Assembly: GCF_003751085.1 (NCBI RefSeq)
Contig: NZ_RJJY01000001.1
Span: 3,720,001-3,784,000, forward strand
Length of the DNA: 64,000 bases
From: Micromonospora sp. Llam0
GTDB taxonomy: Bacteria > Actinomycetota > Actinomycetes > Mycobacteriales > Micromonosporaceae
Direction: 5' to 3'
Positions 55,636 through 64,000 of this stretch are shown in pieces. Each line of letters starts with the position of its first letter. Within the stretch, counting starts at the first letter, position 1. Below the pieces are notes generated by a model. The model searched no databases and was not told where the DNA came from. It saw only the letters and a program-made list of their open reading frames with translations. Position numbers and translations under genes: made by a program.

Positions 55636-57333
55636 GTGTCCGCACCGACATCCGACGCGCCCCGTCCGCATCCACTCGCCGCGGTGGCGCGCCTGGTCAT
55701 GCTCGCGCTGGTCGCGGTGCTGACCCTGGTCACCACCCGGGACCTCGGCGAACTTCGCTGGGTGGCACTGCTGGCGGTCGCCGGCGCTCCGGCGGTGCTC
55801 GTCCCCCGCCACCCGGTCATCGCCATGCTCGGCCGCCTCGCCGAGGTCGTCATCGTCGGCCTGGCCACGAGCGAGGTGGCCGCCGCCGCCAACCTGCGCG
55901 GCTCCATCGGTGCCGGGCTTGGCGCGTCGGCGATGCTGCCGTACCTGTCGGTGCCGTTGACGGTGGCGGTGCTGCAACGGCGGACCCGCGAGGCGACCGC
56001 GCTGCTCGGCGTCACCGCGCTCACCCTGGCCCTCAGCGGGTTGTTCACCACGATCGACGGCCGACCGCAGCTGGCCCAGGTCGGCTACGTCGCGGTCTGT
56101 ACGCAGTGGCTGATCCTGGCCAGCCTCGGCATCCTGGCCGCCGGCACGCTGCAGCAGGTGATGCAGGCCCGTGGGGAGAGCAAGCCGGCCCCGTACGCGG
56201 AGGCCACCCGGCTGCTCACCCAGCTGCGCAGCGTCGCGCGGCAGCTGCCCGGGGCCACGCTCGACCCCGGCAGCATCTCGGAGCATCTGATCGAGGAGCT
56301 GCGGGCGGTGGCGCCGACCGGACGCACCGCGGTGCTCTCCGGCAGCGGTGGGGGGCGGCTGGTGGTGCTCGCCCAGGCCGGTCTGGACCGGGTCGACTGG
56401 GAGACGACCCTGGACGCCGATTCGGCCATCGCCGACGCCTGGGCCAGCCAGCTGCCGCAGACCGCGGCCCGCTCGCAGGCCCGGTCGCATCCCGGCGGTG
56501 ACGTGTCGGCGCTGGTGGTGCCGCTGGTCGCCGGGGTGCGCACGGTCGGTCTGGTGATTCTGGAGACGGACAGCGCCAACGCCTATCCGCCGCCGGTGGT
56601 CGGCCGGATCACCGCGTTGACCCGCCCGGCTGCGCTGCGGTTGGAGGCCGCGCTGCTGTTCGACGAGGTCCGGTCGCTGGCCACCAACGAGGAACGGCAA
56701 CGGCTGGCCCGGGAGATCCACGACGGGGTCGCCCAGGAGTTGGTGATGGTCGGCTACGGCATCGACAACGCCCTGGCCACCCTGCCGGCGGGCAGTGACG
56801 AGACCGCCGAGGACCTACGGACACTGCGCGGCGAGGTCACCCGGGTGATCACCGAGCTGCGGCTGAGCCTGTTCGAGCTGCGCAGTGAGGTGGACCGGCA
56901 CGGCGGGCTGGCGGCGGCGATCGCCGAGTACGCCCGTACCGTCGGATCGTCCGGCCGGTTGCGGGTGCACCTGTCGCTGGACGAGTCCGGGGCCCGGCTG
57001 CCGGCGGCCACCGAGGCGGAACTGCTGCGCATCGCGCAGGAGGCGATTACCAATGCGCGCAAGCATGCCGGCGCCGCGAATCTGTGGGTCACGTGCGACA
57101 TTGACCCGCCGTACGCGCAAATAGAAGTGTCGGATGACGGTCAGGGGATCGCCGACCAGCGTCCAGACGGGCGGTACGGTCTTGCGATCATGGCAGAGAG
57201 AGCGGAACGTATCCGGGGCCGGTTGGAGATCAGGCCACGACACCCGAGCGGAACGACCGTGGCAGTGGTGCTCGGAACCTCGCCCCGGCGCGATAGCGTG
57301 CGCGATAGCGTGACAGCACCAGAAGGGGAGTAG
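55636..57333 (+). CDS. NarL/DesK-type sensor histidine kinase
   Basis: 565 residues. Five or six N-terminal membrane segments (about 15-180), a GAF-like domain (about 210-350), then HisKA_3 with the phospho-His H362 (EIHDGVAQEL) and a HATPase with RIAQEAITNARKHAGA and VSDDGQGI. No extracellular sensor loop is obvious. It starts at GTG 55636, 14 bases after the acyl-CoA ligase gene, and its regulator follows after 7 bases. A 12-base direct repeat encodes DSVRDSV near the C-terminus. Confidence 0.9.
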   Translation: MSAPTSDAPRPHPLAAVARLVMLALVAVLTLVTTRDLGELRWVALLAVAGAPAVLVPRHPVIAMLGRLAEVVIVGLATSEVAAAANLRGSIGAGLGASAMLPYLSVPLTVAVLQRRTREATALLGVTALTLALSGLFTTIDGRPQLAQVGYVAVCTQWLILASLGILAAGTLQQVMQARGESKPAPYAEATRLLTQLRSVARQLPGATLDPGSISEHLIEELRAVAPTGRTAVLSGSGGGRLVVLAQAGLDRVDWETTLDADSAIADAWASQLPQTAARSQARSHPGGDVSALVVPLVAGVRTVGLVILETDSANAYPPPVVGRITALTRPAALRLEAALLFDEVRSLATNEERQRLAREIHDGVAQELVMVGYGIDNALATLPAGSDETAEDLRTLRGEVTRVITELRLSLFELRSEVDRHGGLAAAIAEYARTVGSSGRLRVHLSLDESGARLPAATEAELLRIAQEAITNARKHAGAANLWVTCDIDPPYAQIEVSDDGQGIADQRPDGRYGLAIMAERAERIRGRLEIRPRHPSGTTVAVVLGTSPRRDSVRDSVTAPEGE

Positions 57334-57340
57334 CCACAGC

Positions 57341-58009
57341 ATGACCACCAGCCCCACACCGACCACCCGGACCAAGGTCCTGCTTGTCGATGATCACGAC
57401 CTCATCCGGAAGGGCCTGCGGCACGCTTTCGAGCGCGACCGCCAGTTCGAGGTCGTCGGTGAGGCCGCAACGGCGGCCGAGGGTGTACGCCAGGCGGGCG
57501 CCCTGCAACCAGATGTTGTGATCATGGACCTGCGGCTGCCGGACGGCAGCGGCCTCGAAGCGACCCGGGCGCTGCGCAAGTCCAGCTCCACGATGGGCAT
57601 CGTGGTGTTGACCATGTACGCCGGCGACGACCAGCTGTTCGGCGCTCTCGAGGCCGGGGCCAGCGCGTTCGTACCGAAGACCGCACCGGCGGACGAGGTG
57701 GTCGCGGCGGCCCGGCACGCGGCCTCCTCGCCGAGCGCGTTCACCGCGGCTGACCTGGCCGAGGCGATGAAACGACGGCTCGCGCCGTCCGGGCCGCAAC
57801 TGTCTCCCCGGGAGGGCCAGGTGCTGCGCCTGCTCGCCGACGGGATGAGCGTGGCCGGGATCGCCAAGCAGTTGTTCGTCAGCGAGTCGACGGCGAAGAC
57901 GCATATTTCCAAGTTGTACGAGAAGCTCGGCGCGGCGAACCGGGCCCAGGCGCTGATGACAGCGCTGCGCCTCGGTCTGCTGGAGGCGCCGGACGCTCCG
58001 AAATTCTGA
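57341..58009 (+). CDS. NarL/FixJ-family response regulator
   Basis: 222 residues. The receiver domain has the acidic pair DDHD, phospho-acceptor D63 (VVIMDLRLPDGSG) and Lys in FVPKTA. A LuxR-type helix-turn-helix follows (LSPREGQVLRLLADGMSVAGIAKQL...STAKTHISKLYEKLG). It is the partner of the histidine kinase directly upstream and should act as a transcription factor; targets are unknown. Confidence 0.93.
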   Translation: MTTSPTPTTRTKVLLVDDHDLIRKGLRHAFERDRQFEVVGEAATAAEGVRQAGALQPDVVIMDLRLPDGSGLEATRALRKSSSTMGIVVLTMYAGDDQLFGALEAGASAFVPKTAPADEVVAAARHAASSPSAFTAADLAEAMKRRLAPSGPQLSPREGQVLRLLADGMSVAGIAKQLFVSESTAKTHISKLYEKLGAANRAQALMTALRLGLLEAPDAPKF

Positions 58010-58187
58010 CCTGGTCACGTGGTGCCGGCGACGGGTGGGCCGGCCCACGTCGACCGTGGCGACTCTGATCGGCGCGGGCGGGAACCTCGCGGTTCGGACG
58101 CTCTGGATGCCCGGGCACGCAGCGGGCACAATGGCTAGCGCCACCAGCCAGCCAGCAAACGGCCAGACAGGGACAGAAGGGGCGCAA

Positions 58188-58997
58188 ATGGATCGGCCGC
58201 ACTGGGCACCGGAGAGCATCGACGTCGAGCGGCCGAGTGTCGCCCGGATGTACGACTACTACCTCGGCGGCTCACACAACTTCGCCGCCGATCGGGCCGC
58301 CGCCCAGGCGATGATCACGGCCGTTCCCGATGCCCCGTTGATGGCCCAGGCGAACCGGGCCTTCATGCGCCGCGTCGTGCAATTCCTCGTCGAGTCGGGA
58401 ATCCGGCAGTTCCTTGACATCGGCTCCGGGATCCCCACGGTGGGCAACGTGCACGAGATCGCCCAACGGCTGGCACCGGAATCGAAGGTCGCCTACGTGG
58501 ACGTCGATCCGGTCGCCGTCGCACACAGCCGGGAGATCCTCGCCGGCAACGACCGGACCACCATCCTGCAGGAGGACCTGCGCAACCCGGAACGGATCCT
58601 GCACGATCCTCAGGTGCGCAAGCTACTCGACTTCGACCAGCCGGTCGCGGTGCTGATCGTCGCGGTCCTGCATTTCGTGCCGGACTCCGACGACCCCGCC
58701 GGGATCCTGGCCGAGCTGCGCGCCGCCCTCGCGCCCGGCAGCCATCTGGTCCTGTCCCAGGCCAGCGACGACGGCCGCAGCGACGAGGAACGCCGCGAGG
58801 CGGACCAGATCTACCGGCGCACCGACAACCCGCTCAACATCCGGTCCCGGGCCGCGCTGACCAGCTTCTTCGACGGGTTCGACCTGCTACCGCCGGGCGT
58901 GGTCTGGGTGCCGCAGTGGCGCCCCGAGTCGCCCGAGGCGGCCGAGGACGCCGAGCGTGCCGTCTTCATGGGCGGAGTAGGCCGACTCGGTGGTTGA
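58188..58997 (+). CDS. SAM-dependent methyltransferase, DUF574/SCO-type
   Basis: 269 residues. The family start IDVERPSVARMYDYYLGGSHNFAADRAAA and the SAM loop FLDIGSGIPTVGNVHEIA, then AYVDVDPVAVAHS, identify DUF574 methyltransferases, which are abundant in actinomycetes and of mostly unknown substrate. ATG 58188 follows AGAAGGGG. The GGDEF-EAL gene overlaps its last 8 bases, implying linked expression. Confidence 0.9.
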   Translation: MDRPHWAPESIDVERPSVARMYDYYLGGSHNFAADRAAAQAMITAVPDAPLMAQANRAFMRRVVQFLVESGIRQFLDIGSGIPTVGNVHEIAQRLAPESKVAYVDVDPVAVAHSREILAGNDRTTILQEDLRNPERILHDPQVRKLLDFDQPVAVLIVAVLHFVPDSDDPAGILAELRAALAPGSHLVLSQASDDGRSDEERREADQIYRRTDNPLNIRSRAALTSFFDGFDLLPPGVVWVPQWRPESPEAAEDAERAVFMGGVGRLGG

Positions 58998-60771
58998 GCA
59001 GTCCGAGCCGGCCGCCGATCCGCCCGGTGGACGGCCACCGGGCGTCGCCGCCGTCGCCCGGGCCTGGGCCAAGGCGGTAACCGGGACCAGCTACCTGCCG
59101 CTGGCCCAGGACCAGTTGGAGGCGTTTCTCGGCGACCTGACCGTACGGCTCGTCACGGCGCTGCGCGCCGAGCCGTTCACCGTCCGGGTCGGCTACCAGG
59201 TCGGGTCGGACCTGGTCGCCGCGCACATCGCCTCGGCGGAAGGACTCGGCCGCACCATCGAGGTGCTCGACCTGCGACTGCTGCGCGACCTGGACATCGA
59301 CGACCCTGACATGCCGGACCGGATGGCACGGCTGCTCGGCGGTATCGCCACCGGCTACACCCGGGCGCTACGCGACCGCACCCTGGACGAGCAGGAGACC
59401 ATCCGCCGCGCGGCGTTGGTCGCCCGGGAGCAGGCCGAGATCGCGCTGCGGGAAAGCGAGGCCCGGTACCGGCACCGGGCCACCCACGACCCGCTCACCG
59501 ACCTGCCCAACCGGAGCCTGTTCACCCAGCGGCTGGACGACGTGTTCAGCACGGCCGGGCGTACCGGCGGAGAGGGCCGCCGACTCGGCGTCTGCTTCGT
59601 CGACCTCGACGGTTTCAAGATCGTCAACGACACTCTCGGCCACCACATCGGGGACCTGCTGCTGGTCTCCGTCGCCGAGCGGCTGCGCCGTGGCGTCGGC
59701 GAACACCTGGTGGCACGCATCGGTGGCGACGAATTCGTCATCCTGGTCGCCGACACCACCTGCACCGACGACGTGCTCAAGGTCGCCGAGGCCACGATCG
59801 CCGCGATCGGCGAACCGGTCGTCGTCGACGGCCACGAACTGACCGTGACCGCCAGCATCGGCATCGTGGAGCGCACGGTCGCCGGCACCACGCCGAGCGA
59901 GGTGATGCGGGCAGCCGACGTCACCCTGCACTGGGCGAAATCGGCGGGCAAGGGCCGGTGGGCGCTGTTCGATCCGGTGCGCAACGACCACCAGCTGGCC
60001 CGGTACGCGCTGTCGGCGGCGATGCCCGCCGCTCTCGACCGGGGCGAGTTCTTCCTGGACTACCAGCCGCTGGTCGCGCTCGCCGGCGGCGCGCTGCTCG
60101 GCGTCGAGGCGCTGGTCCGCTGGCGGCACCCGACGATGGGGGTACTCGGGCCGGACCGGTTCATCTCCCTCGCTGAGGACTCCGGGCTGATCGTCCGGCT
60201 CGGATCATGGGTGCTGGCCGAAGCCTGCCGGGAGGCCCGGCGCTGGCTTGACCGCAGCGCGCACGCCCCGTTCGTCAGTGTCAACCTGGCTGTCCGGCAG
60301 GTCAACGACCCCGGTCTGGTGCGGTACGTGACCGACGTGCTCGCCGACACCCGGCTACCGGCCGACCGGCTGCAGCTGGAGATCACCGAGAGCGCCCTGA
60401 TGAGCACCGCCGACGGACCGGTCCGCACCCTGCGCGAGCTGGCCGATCTGGGCGTACGGATCGCCATCGACGACTTCGGGACGGGCTATTCCAACCTGTC
60501 CTACCTCCGCTCGCTGCCGGTGCAGGAACTGAAGCTGGCCGGCAAGTTCGTCGAGGGGCTCCGTGCCCCGGCGGGCACCGACCGGACCGACGAAAGCATC
60601 CTGCTCACCCTGGTGACGCTGGCCCACACGCTGCGGCTGACGGTCACCGCCGAAGGAGTGGAGACCGCCGGTCAGGCCGAGCGGCTCCGGGCGATCGGCT
60701 GCGACGCGGCCCAGGGCTGGCATTTCGGCCGGCCCGGACCAGCCGACGGGATCACCGAACGACTAACGTGA
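58990..60771 (+). CDS. Dual GGDEF-EAL cyclic-di-GMP protein
   Basis: 593 residues. The N-terminal ~150 residues are a helical sensor region without clear family. The GGDEF domain has an intact active site (RIGGDEFV, about 245-249). The EAL domain has EALVRW (373-375), VNLAVRQ, EITES, DDFGTGYSN, AEGVET and QGWHF. The usual KIDxxFV metal Asp is replaced: the sequence reads KLAGKFV (K515-L516-A517). Synthase activity is plausible; phosphodiesterase activity may be reduced. GTG 58990 overlaps the methyltransferase stop. Confidence 0.93.
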   Translation: MVEQSEPAADPPGGRPPGVAAVARAWAKAVTGTSYLPLAQDQLEAFLGDLTVRLVTALRAEPFTVRVGYQVGSDLVAAHIASAEGLGRTIEVLDLRLLRDLDIDDPDMPDRMARLLGGIATGYTRALRDRTLDEQETIRRAALVAREQAEIALRESEARYRHRATHDPLTDLPNRSLFTQRLDDVFSTAGRTGGEGRRLGVCFVDLDGFKIVNDTLGHHIGDLLLVSVAERLRRGVGEHLVARIGGDEFVILVADTTCTDDVLKVAEATIAAIGEPVVVDGHELTVTASIGIVERTVAGTTPSEVMRAADVTLHWAKSAGKGRWALFDPVRNDHQLARYALSAAMPAALDRGEFFLDYQPLVALAGGALLGVEALVRWRHPTMGVLGPDRFISLAEDSGLIVRLGSWVLAEACREARRWLDRSAHAPFVSVNLAVRQVNDPGLVRYVTDVLADTRLPADRLQLEITESALMSTADGPVRTLRELADLGVRIAIDDFGTGYSNLSYLRSLPVQELKLAGKFVEGLRAPAGTDRTDESILLTLVTLAHTLRLTVTAEGVETAGQAERLRAIGCDAAQGWHFGRPGPADGITERLT

Positions 60772-60791
60772 CGCCGCCGGGGTCAGGCCGC

Positions 60792-61916
60792 TCAGCCGGC
60801 CAGCAGCGACGCCATCCGCTGCGCCTGGGTGTCCCAGCGCCACTCACGCTCCACCCAGGCCCGACCGGCGGCCCCCATCCGCCGGGCCAGCTCCCGGTCG
60901 GCCAGCAGGCCCGCCAGCCGGTCGGCCAGCTGGCCCGGGTCTCGGCCGTTCACGACGTACCCGGTCTCGCCGTCGCGGACCGCATCCGGCGCGCCGCCGG
61001 AATCCCCGGCCACCACCGGCAGCCCGGTCGCCGATCCTTCCAGGTAGACGATGCCCAGACCTTCCACGTCGAGCCCGCCACGACGGGTGCGGCAGGGCAT
61101 CGCGTACACGTCCCCGGCGGCGTAGTGCGCCGGCAGCTCCGCCCAGGGCACCGCCCCGGTGAAGGTGACGTCGTCGGCCACCCCGGCGCGCCGGGCGAGT
61201 CGATGCAACCGGCTGCGGTCCGGGCCGCCGCCGACGATCAGCAACGCGGCGCCCGGCACCCGACGCCGTACCAGCGGCCAGGCCCGGATCAACGCGTCCT
61301 GGCCCTTGCGCGGCACCAGCCGGGACACGCAGACCACCACCGGCCGGTCCGACAACCGGTGCCGGCGGCGCACCTCGCCGCCGTCGACGCCCGGATGGTA
61401 CGCATCGGTGTCCACACCCGGGGCGAGCCGACGCAGCTCGGTCAGCCCGCCCACCGCGCGGTCCAGCCGGACCCGGGTGTACTCCCCCAGGTAGGTCACC
61501 ACGTCGGTGGCGCGGGCGATCCGCCGCAGCATCGACCTCGCGCCGGGCAGCGCGGCCCACCCCACCTCGTGCCCGTGGGTCAGGGCCACCGCCCGGCTGA
61601 CCCCGGCCCGTCGGCGCAGGCCGTCGGCGAGCAGTCCGAGCGGCGCGGCCGCGCCGAACCAGACGGTGTCGCAGCCCCGGGCCCGCGCCAGGGCGGCGGT
61701 CTGCCGGGCCACCGCCGGCGTGGGCAGCAGCATGCCGGTCGGGTTACGGACCACCTCGAACGGCTGGTCGGCGTCGAACCGCTCGGCGCCGTCGTAGCTG
61801 GACGCGTATACCACGATGCTCTGCGCGGGCTGCCGCAGCGCCAGATTGTGCACGAACGACTGGATGCCGCCGGGCCGTGGCGGGAAGTCGTTGGTGACCA
61901 GCAGGGTGCGGTTCAT
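60792..61916 (-). CDS. pimB: GDP-mannose-dependent phosphatidylinositol monomannoside mannosyltransferase (PimB')
   Basis: 374 residues, GT4 family. The start RTLLVTNDFPPRPGGIQSF is nearly diagnostic of PimB', and the donor region holds VSRLVPRKGQDALI, GGGPDRSRL and EGLGIVYLEGSATGLPVVAGDSGGAPD. PimB' adds the second mannose to phosphatidylinositol monomannoside, which starts PIM and lipoglycan synthesis. ATG 61916 overlaps the stop of the M48 peptidase gene (ATGA). The position after the acyl-CoA ligase agrees with Rv2187-Rv2188c. Confidence 0.9.
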   Translation of the reverse strand: MNRTLLVTNDFPPRPGGIQSFVHNLALRQPAQSIVVYASSYDGAERFDADQPFEVVRNPTGMLLPTPAVARQTAALARARGCDTVWFGAAAPLGLLADGLRRRAGVSRAVALTHGHEVGWAALPGARSMLRRIARATDVVTYLGEYTRVRLDRAVGGLTELRRLAPGVDTDAYHPGVDGGEVRRRHRLSDRPVVVCVSRLVPRKGQDALIRAWPLVRRRVPGAALLIVGGGPDRSRLHRLARRAGVADDVTFTGAVPWAELPAHYAAGDVYAMPCRTRRGGLDVEGLGIVYLEGSATGLPVVAGDSGGAPDAVRDGETGYVVNGRDPGQLADRLAGLLADRELARRMGAAGRAWVEREWRWDTQAQRMASLLAG

Positions 61917-63172
61917 CGGCCCACCTGGTCGGCGTACCTGCGGGCCGCCGCGATTCGTTCCACGGTCGACGGGTGCGTGGCGGAGTAGAGGTACTCCCAG
62001 CGGGGCGGATCCGGATCGGCGAGATTGATCGCGGACAGCCGGCGGTGCACCGCCGCGTACGCCGCCGGGTCGCCGTGCAGCGCCAGCGCGTGCGTGTCGG
62101 CGCGGGCCTCGATCCGGCGCGACACCAGCGCCTGCACCGGTGTCGCGACCAGGCCGACCAGCGTGACCACGGCCAGCAGCAGGGCGATCGCCCGCGGCTC
62201 GGCGATGTCGGCGACGCCGGCCGCCCGCAGCATCGGCCGCCAGCCGCCGAACAGGTACAGCCCGACCACGGCCGCTGCGGCGCCGAGCGCGCCCAACCCG
62301 GTGCCGGTCAGCACGTCCCGCGCGCGGGCATGGCCCAGCTCGTGGGCGACCACGGCGGCCAGCTCCGCCGGGGGCGCCTCGCGCAGCAGATTGTCGTAGA
62401 CGACGATCCGCCGGGTGGGGCCGAACCCGGACACGTAGGCGTTGACCGCGCGGGTACGCCGGGACGCGTCGGCCACCAGCACGTCCCGCACCGGGACGCC
62501 GTCGCGCTCGGCCAGCTCCAGCAGCTGCGTGCGCACCGGACCGTCCGGCATCGGGGTGAACTTGTTGAACACCGGCTCGACCAGCACCGGCAGGACGAAC
62601 GACAGCAGCACCACCAGGGCGGCCGCGCCGGTCGCGGCCAGCGCCCACCACCAGCGGGGGGCGAGCCGGACGACGGTGTAGAAGCCGAGCAGGGCCACCG
62701 TCGCGATGACCGCGCCGACCGCGTACGACCGGACCAGGTCCAGTCCCCAGCCGGCCCAGCCCTGGGTGGCCAGCCCGTGCTCGGTCAGGATCCGGTGCCG
62801 CCAGGCGGCGAACGGCAGGGTCAGCAGGTCGGCCAGGAACACCACGAGCAGCCCGCCGAGCAACGCCTGGGCGGCCCAGTGGCCGCCGAACGGCCGGCCG
62901 GCGACCTCCACCAGCCGGGCACCGACCGGGGTGAACCCGAGCAGCAGCGCCACCAGCAGGCCGGCCAGCACCGCGCCGTAGCGACCCGGGCGCAGCGCCG
63001 CCCGCAGGGCCCGCCCCCGCTCGACCTGGTCGACGGGCAGCTCACGCAGGGCGGCGAGCTGGTCGGCGCGGGGCACCGGTGGCCGGTGCCACGGCACCAG
63101 CACGGCCGCCGCGACGACGACCGCCGCCACCAGGACGACGAAGGTGACCAGCGCCCATGCGCGAGGCGTCAT
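61913..63172 (-). CDS. M48-family (Ste24/HtpX-like) membrane metallopeptidase
   Basis: 419 residues. At least six membrane segments and the zinc motif VVAHELGHARARD (H277, E278, H281), with EARADTHAL supplying the third ligand. The NAYVSGFGPTRRIVVYDNLL strand is typical of Ste24-like CAAX proteases. It probably degrades membrane proteins. ATG 63172 follows GGAG, and its stop overlaps the mannosyltransferase start. Confidence 0.92.
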   Translation of the reverse strand: MTPRAWALVTFVVLVAAVVVAAAVLVPWHRPPVPRADQLAALRELPVDQVERGRALRAALRPGRYGAVLAGLLVALLLGFTPVGARLVEVAGRPFGGHWAAQALLGGLLVVFLADLLTLPFAAWRHRILTEHGLATQGWAGWGLDLVRSYAVGAVIATVALLGFYTVVRLAPRWWWALAATGAAALVVLLSFVLPVLVEPVFNKFTPMPDGPVRTQLLELAERDGVPVRDVLVADASRRTRAVNAYVSGFGPTRRIVVYDNLLREAPPAELAAVVAHELGHARARDVLTGTGLGALGAAAAVVGLYLFGGWRPMLRAAGVADIAEPRAIALLLAVVTLVGLVATPVQALVSRRIEARADTHALALHGDPAAYAAVHRRLSAINLADPDPPRWEYLYSATHPSTVERIAAARRYADQVGR

Positions 63173-63280
63173 CAGGCTCCTCTCGCCAGCCGGTCGCCCG
63201 ACCATCCTAGGTGCGCCGGCGCGGTCCCGGCCCGCGCTCGGGCGACAGACCGGATCCTCTCAGGCGGACCGGTCGATCGC

Positions 63281-63514
63281 TCAGGCGACCTGTCTTCGGG
63301 ACCGGGGCCGGCGCGGCCGGCGGCCACGCGGCGCGGCCGGCGACCCGCCAAGCACCTCGACGTCGAACCCGGCGCGTGCGAACACCTCGATCGCGTACCG
63401 CTCGCCGGCGTCCAGGTTGGCCACCGCGTCCGGGCTGTCGATCAGGGCACTGACCAGGCAACCCCGGCAGCTCGGGCCGCGCCCGACGGCGCAGGTGTCG
63501 CAGTCGATCAGCAT
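63281..63514 (-). CDS. Small conserved Cys-rich protein
   Basis: 77 residues. MLIDCDTCAVGRGPSCRGCLVSALID has four Cys in a CxxC...CxxC arrangement that may bind metal; an Arg-rich tail (RRPRRPRSRRQ) follows. GAGGAG lies 7 bases upstream of ATG 63514. Homologues with this N-terminus are common next to NlpC/P60 or NYN genes in actinobacteria, but no function is known to me. Confidence 0.7.
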   Translation of the reverse strand: MLIDCDTCAVGRGPSCRGCLVSALIDSPDAVANLDAGERYAIEVFARAGFDVEVLGGSPAAPRGRRPRRPRSRRQVA

Positions 63515-63658
63515 GGTCGTCTCCTCACGTGGCGGTACGGTCGGCCGGTCGGCCGGCGGTGACCGGCCCCCGTACGACGCAGCATCGCCGACCGACCACC
63601 GCCAGTGACATCGACGATAGGCGTCAGGTACGACAGTTCCGCGCGACCGGGTGTCGGC

Positions 63659-64000
63659 TCAGGAACGAGCCAGTCGACGCAGCAGCGAGTCGGCGCCCAT
63701 CGGGTACGCGCCGTGCCGCCGGACCCCGTCGGCCACCTCCCGGTCGGAGGAGACCACCACGATCACCCGGCCGGACGGCTCGGCCCGAACCAACCGACGG
63801 ATGAGCTCGTCGGCCGTCTCCCCTTTGCGGGAGAACAGCACCCGCACGCCGCGTGGGGCCGGCGGCAACCCGTGCATCCGCTCGGCGCCGTCGAAGACCA
63901 CGGTCACCTCGTCCCCGGTCTGCGCGGCGATCCCACCGAGCCCGGTGATCAACCGCTTGCGTTGCTGCTCCAGCGGCATCTCGCCGAAGCCCCGCTTGGT
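63659..64000 (-). CDS. NYN (YacP-like) domain RNA-binding protein, 5' end outside window
   Basis: The visible part is the C-terminal half of a NYN/PIN-like domain: KRGFGEMPLEQQRKRLITGL, VTVVFDGAERMHG, VRVLFSRKGETADELIRRLV and VIVVVSSDREVADGVRRHGAY. These Asp residues fit the predicted nuclease site. The frame is open through position 64000, so the start and first catalytic Asp lie beyond the window. Probably a ribonuclease. Confidence 0.82.
   Translation of the reverse strand, partial: TKRGFGEMPLEQQRKRLITGLGGIAAQTGDEVTVVFDGAERMHGLPPAPRGVRVLFSRKGETADELIRRLVRAEPSGRVIVVVSSDREVADGVRRHGAYPMGADSLLRRLARS

Overview
The window is GC-rich, densely packed actinobacterial chromosome with GTG/ATG starts and many 4-bp start/stop overlaps. 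The gene set points to the Micromonosporaceae (Micromonospora/Salinispora-like): an orphan DUF397 gene, a DUF574 methyltransferase beside a GGDEF-EAL protein, split lycopene cyclase genes, and a phosphatidylinositol mannosyltransferase. The genus is an inference. I saw no rRNA, tRNA or CRISPR.

Layout. 1-1393: an IS200/IS605-type element (divergent tnpB, partial, and tnpA) abutting a decayed ABC exporter in which an ATPase is fused in frame to pieces of its permease. 2.6-6.3 kb: EamA transporter, lipid kinase, orphan DUF397 gene next to a fragment of its XRE partner, GNAT, NUDIX. 6.4-11.9 kb: tight + strand operon of YbaK, a CrtA-like monooxygenase, GNAT, a CruF-like hydratase, a GT2 glycosyltransferase and a CrtI/CrtD-like desaturase. 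11.9-17.9 kb: CDP-alcohol phosphatidyltransferase, metF, GGPP synthase, subtilase, and crtYc/crtYd behind an Rv2175c-type regulator. Together these make most of a glycosylated, hydroxylated carotenoid pathway. 18.1-26.8 kb: PASTA Ser/Thr kinase, endonuclease IV, ABC exporter with a TetR regulator, threonine aldolase, class II DAHP synthase, lipoprotein. 26.9-33.2 kb: a promoter with a LacI-type operator driving a sugar ABC importer and a GH31 alpha-xylosidase, then a TetR gene. 33.4-37.4 kb: Wzm/Wzt-type polysaccharide exporter, chitinase, DUF2203. 37.7-41.7 kb: proC, pfkA (PPi-type signature), RNase AS, Crp/Fnr regulator, a small protein. 41.9-48.3 kb: a giant cyclase-ATPase with an apparent ATC start, a membrane protein, otsA. 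48.3-53.7 kb: minus-strand run of SRPBCC, hypothetical, ROK glucokinase, EEP hydrolase, flavin monooxygenase and an alpha/beta hydrolase lacking its serine. 53.8-64 kb: acyl-CoA synthetase, a NarL-type two-component pair, DUF574 methyltransferase with GGDEF-EAL, PimB'-like mannosyltransferase, M48 protease, a Cys-rich small protein and a partial NYN protein.

The backbone (metF, GGPP synthase, Rv2175c, Ser/Thr kinase, aroG, RNase AS, SRPBCC, fadD15, pimB') follows the order of the M. tuberculosis Rv2172c-Rv2188c region. Carotenoid, xyloglucan, chitin, exporter and signalling genes appear as accessory blocks inserted into it.
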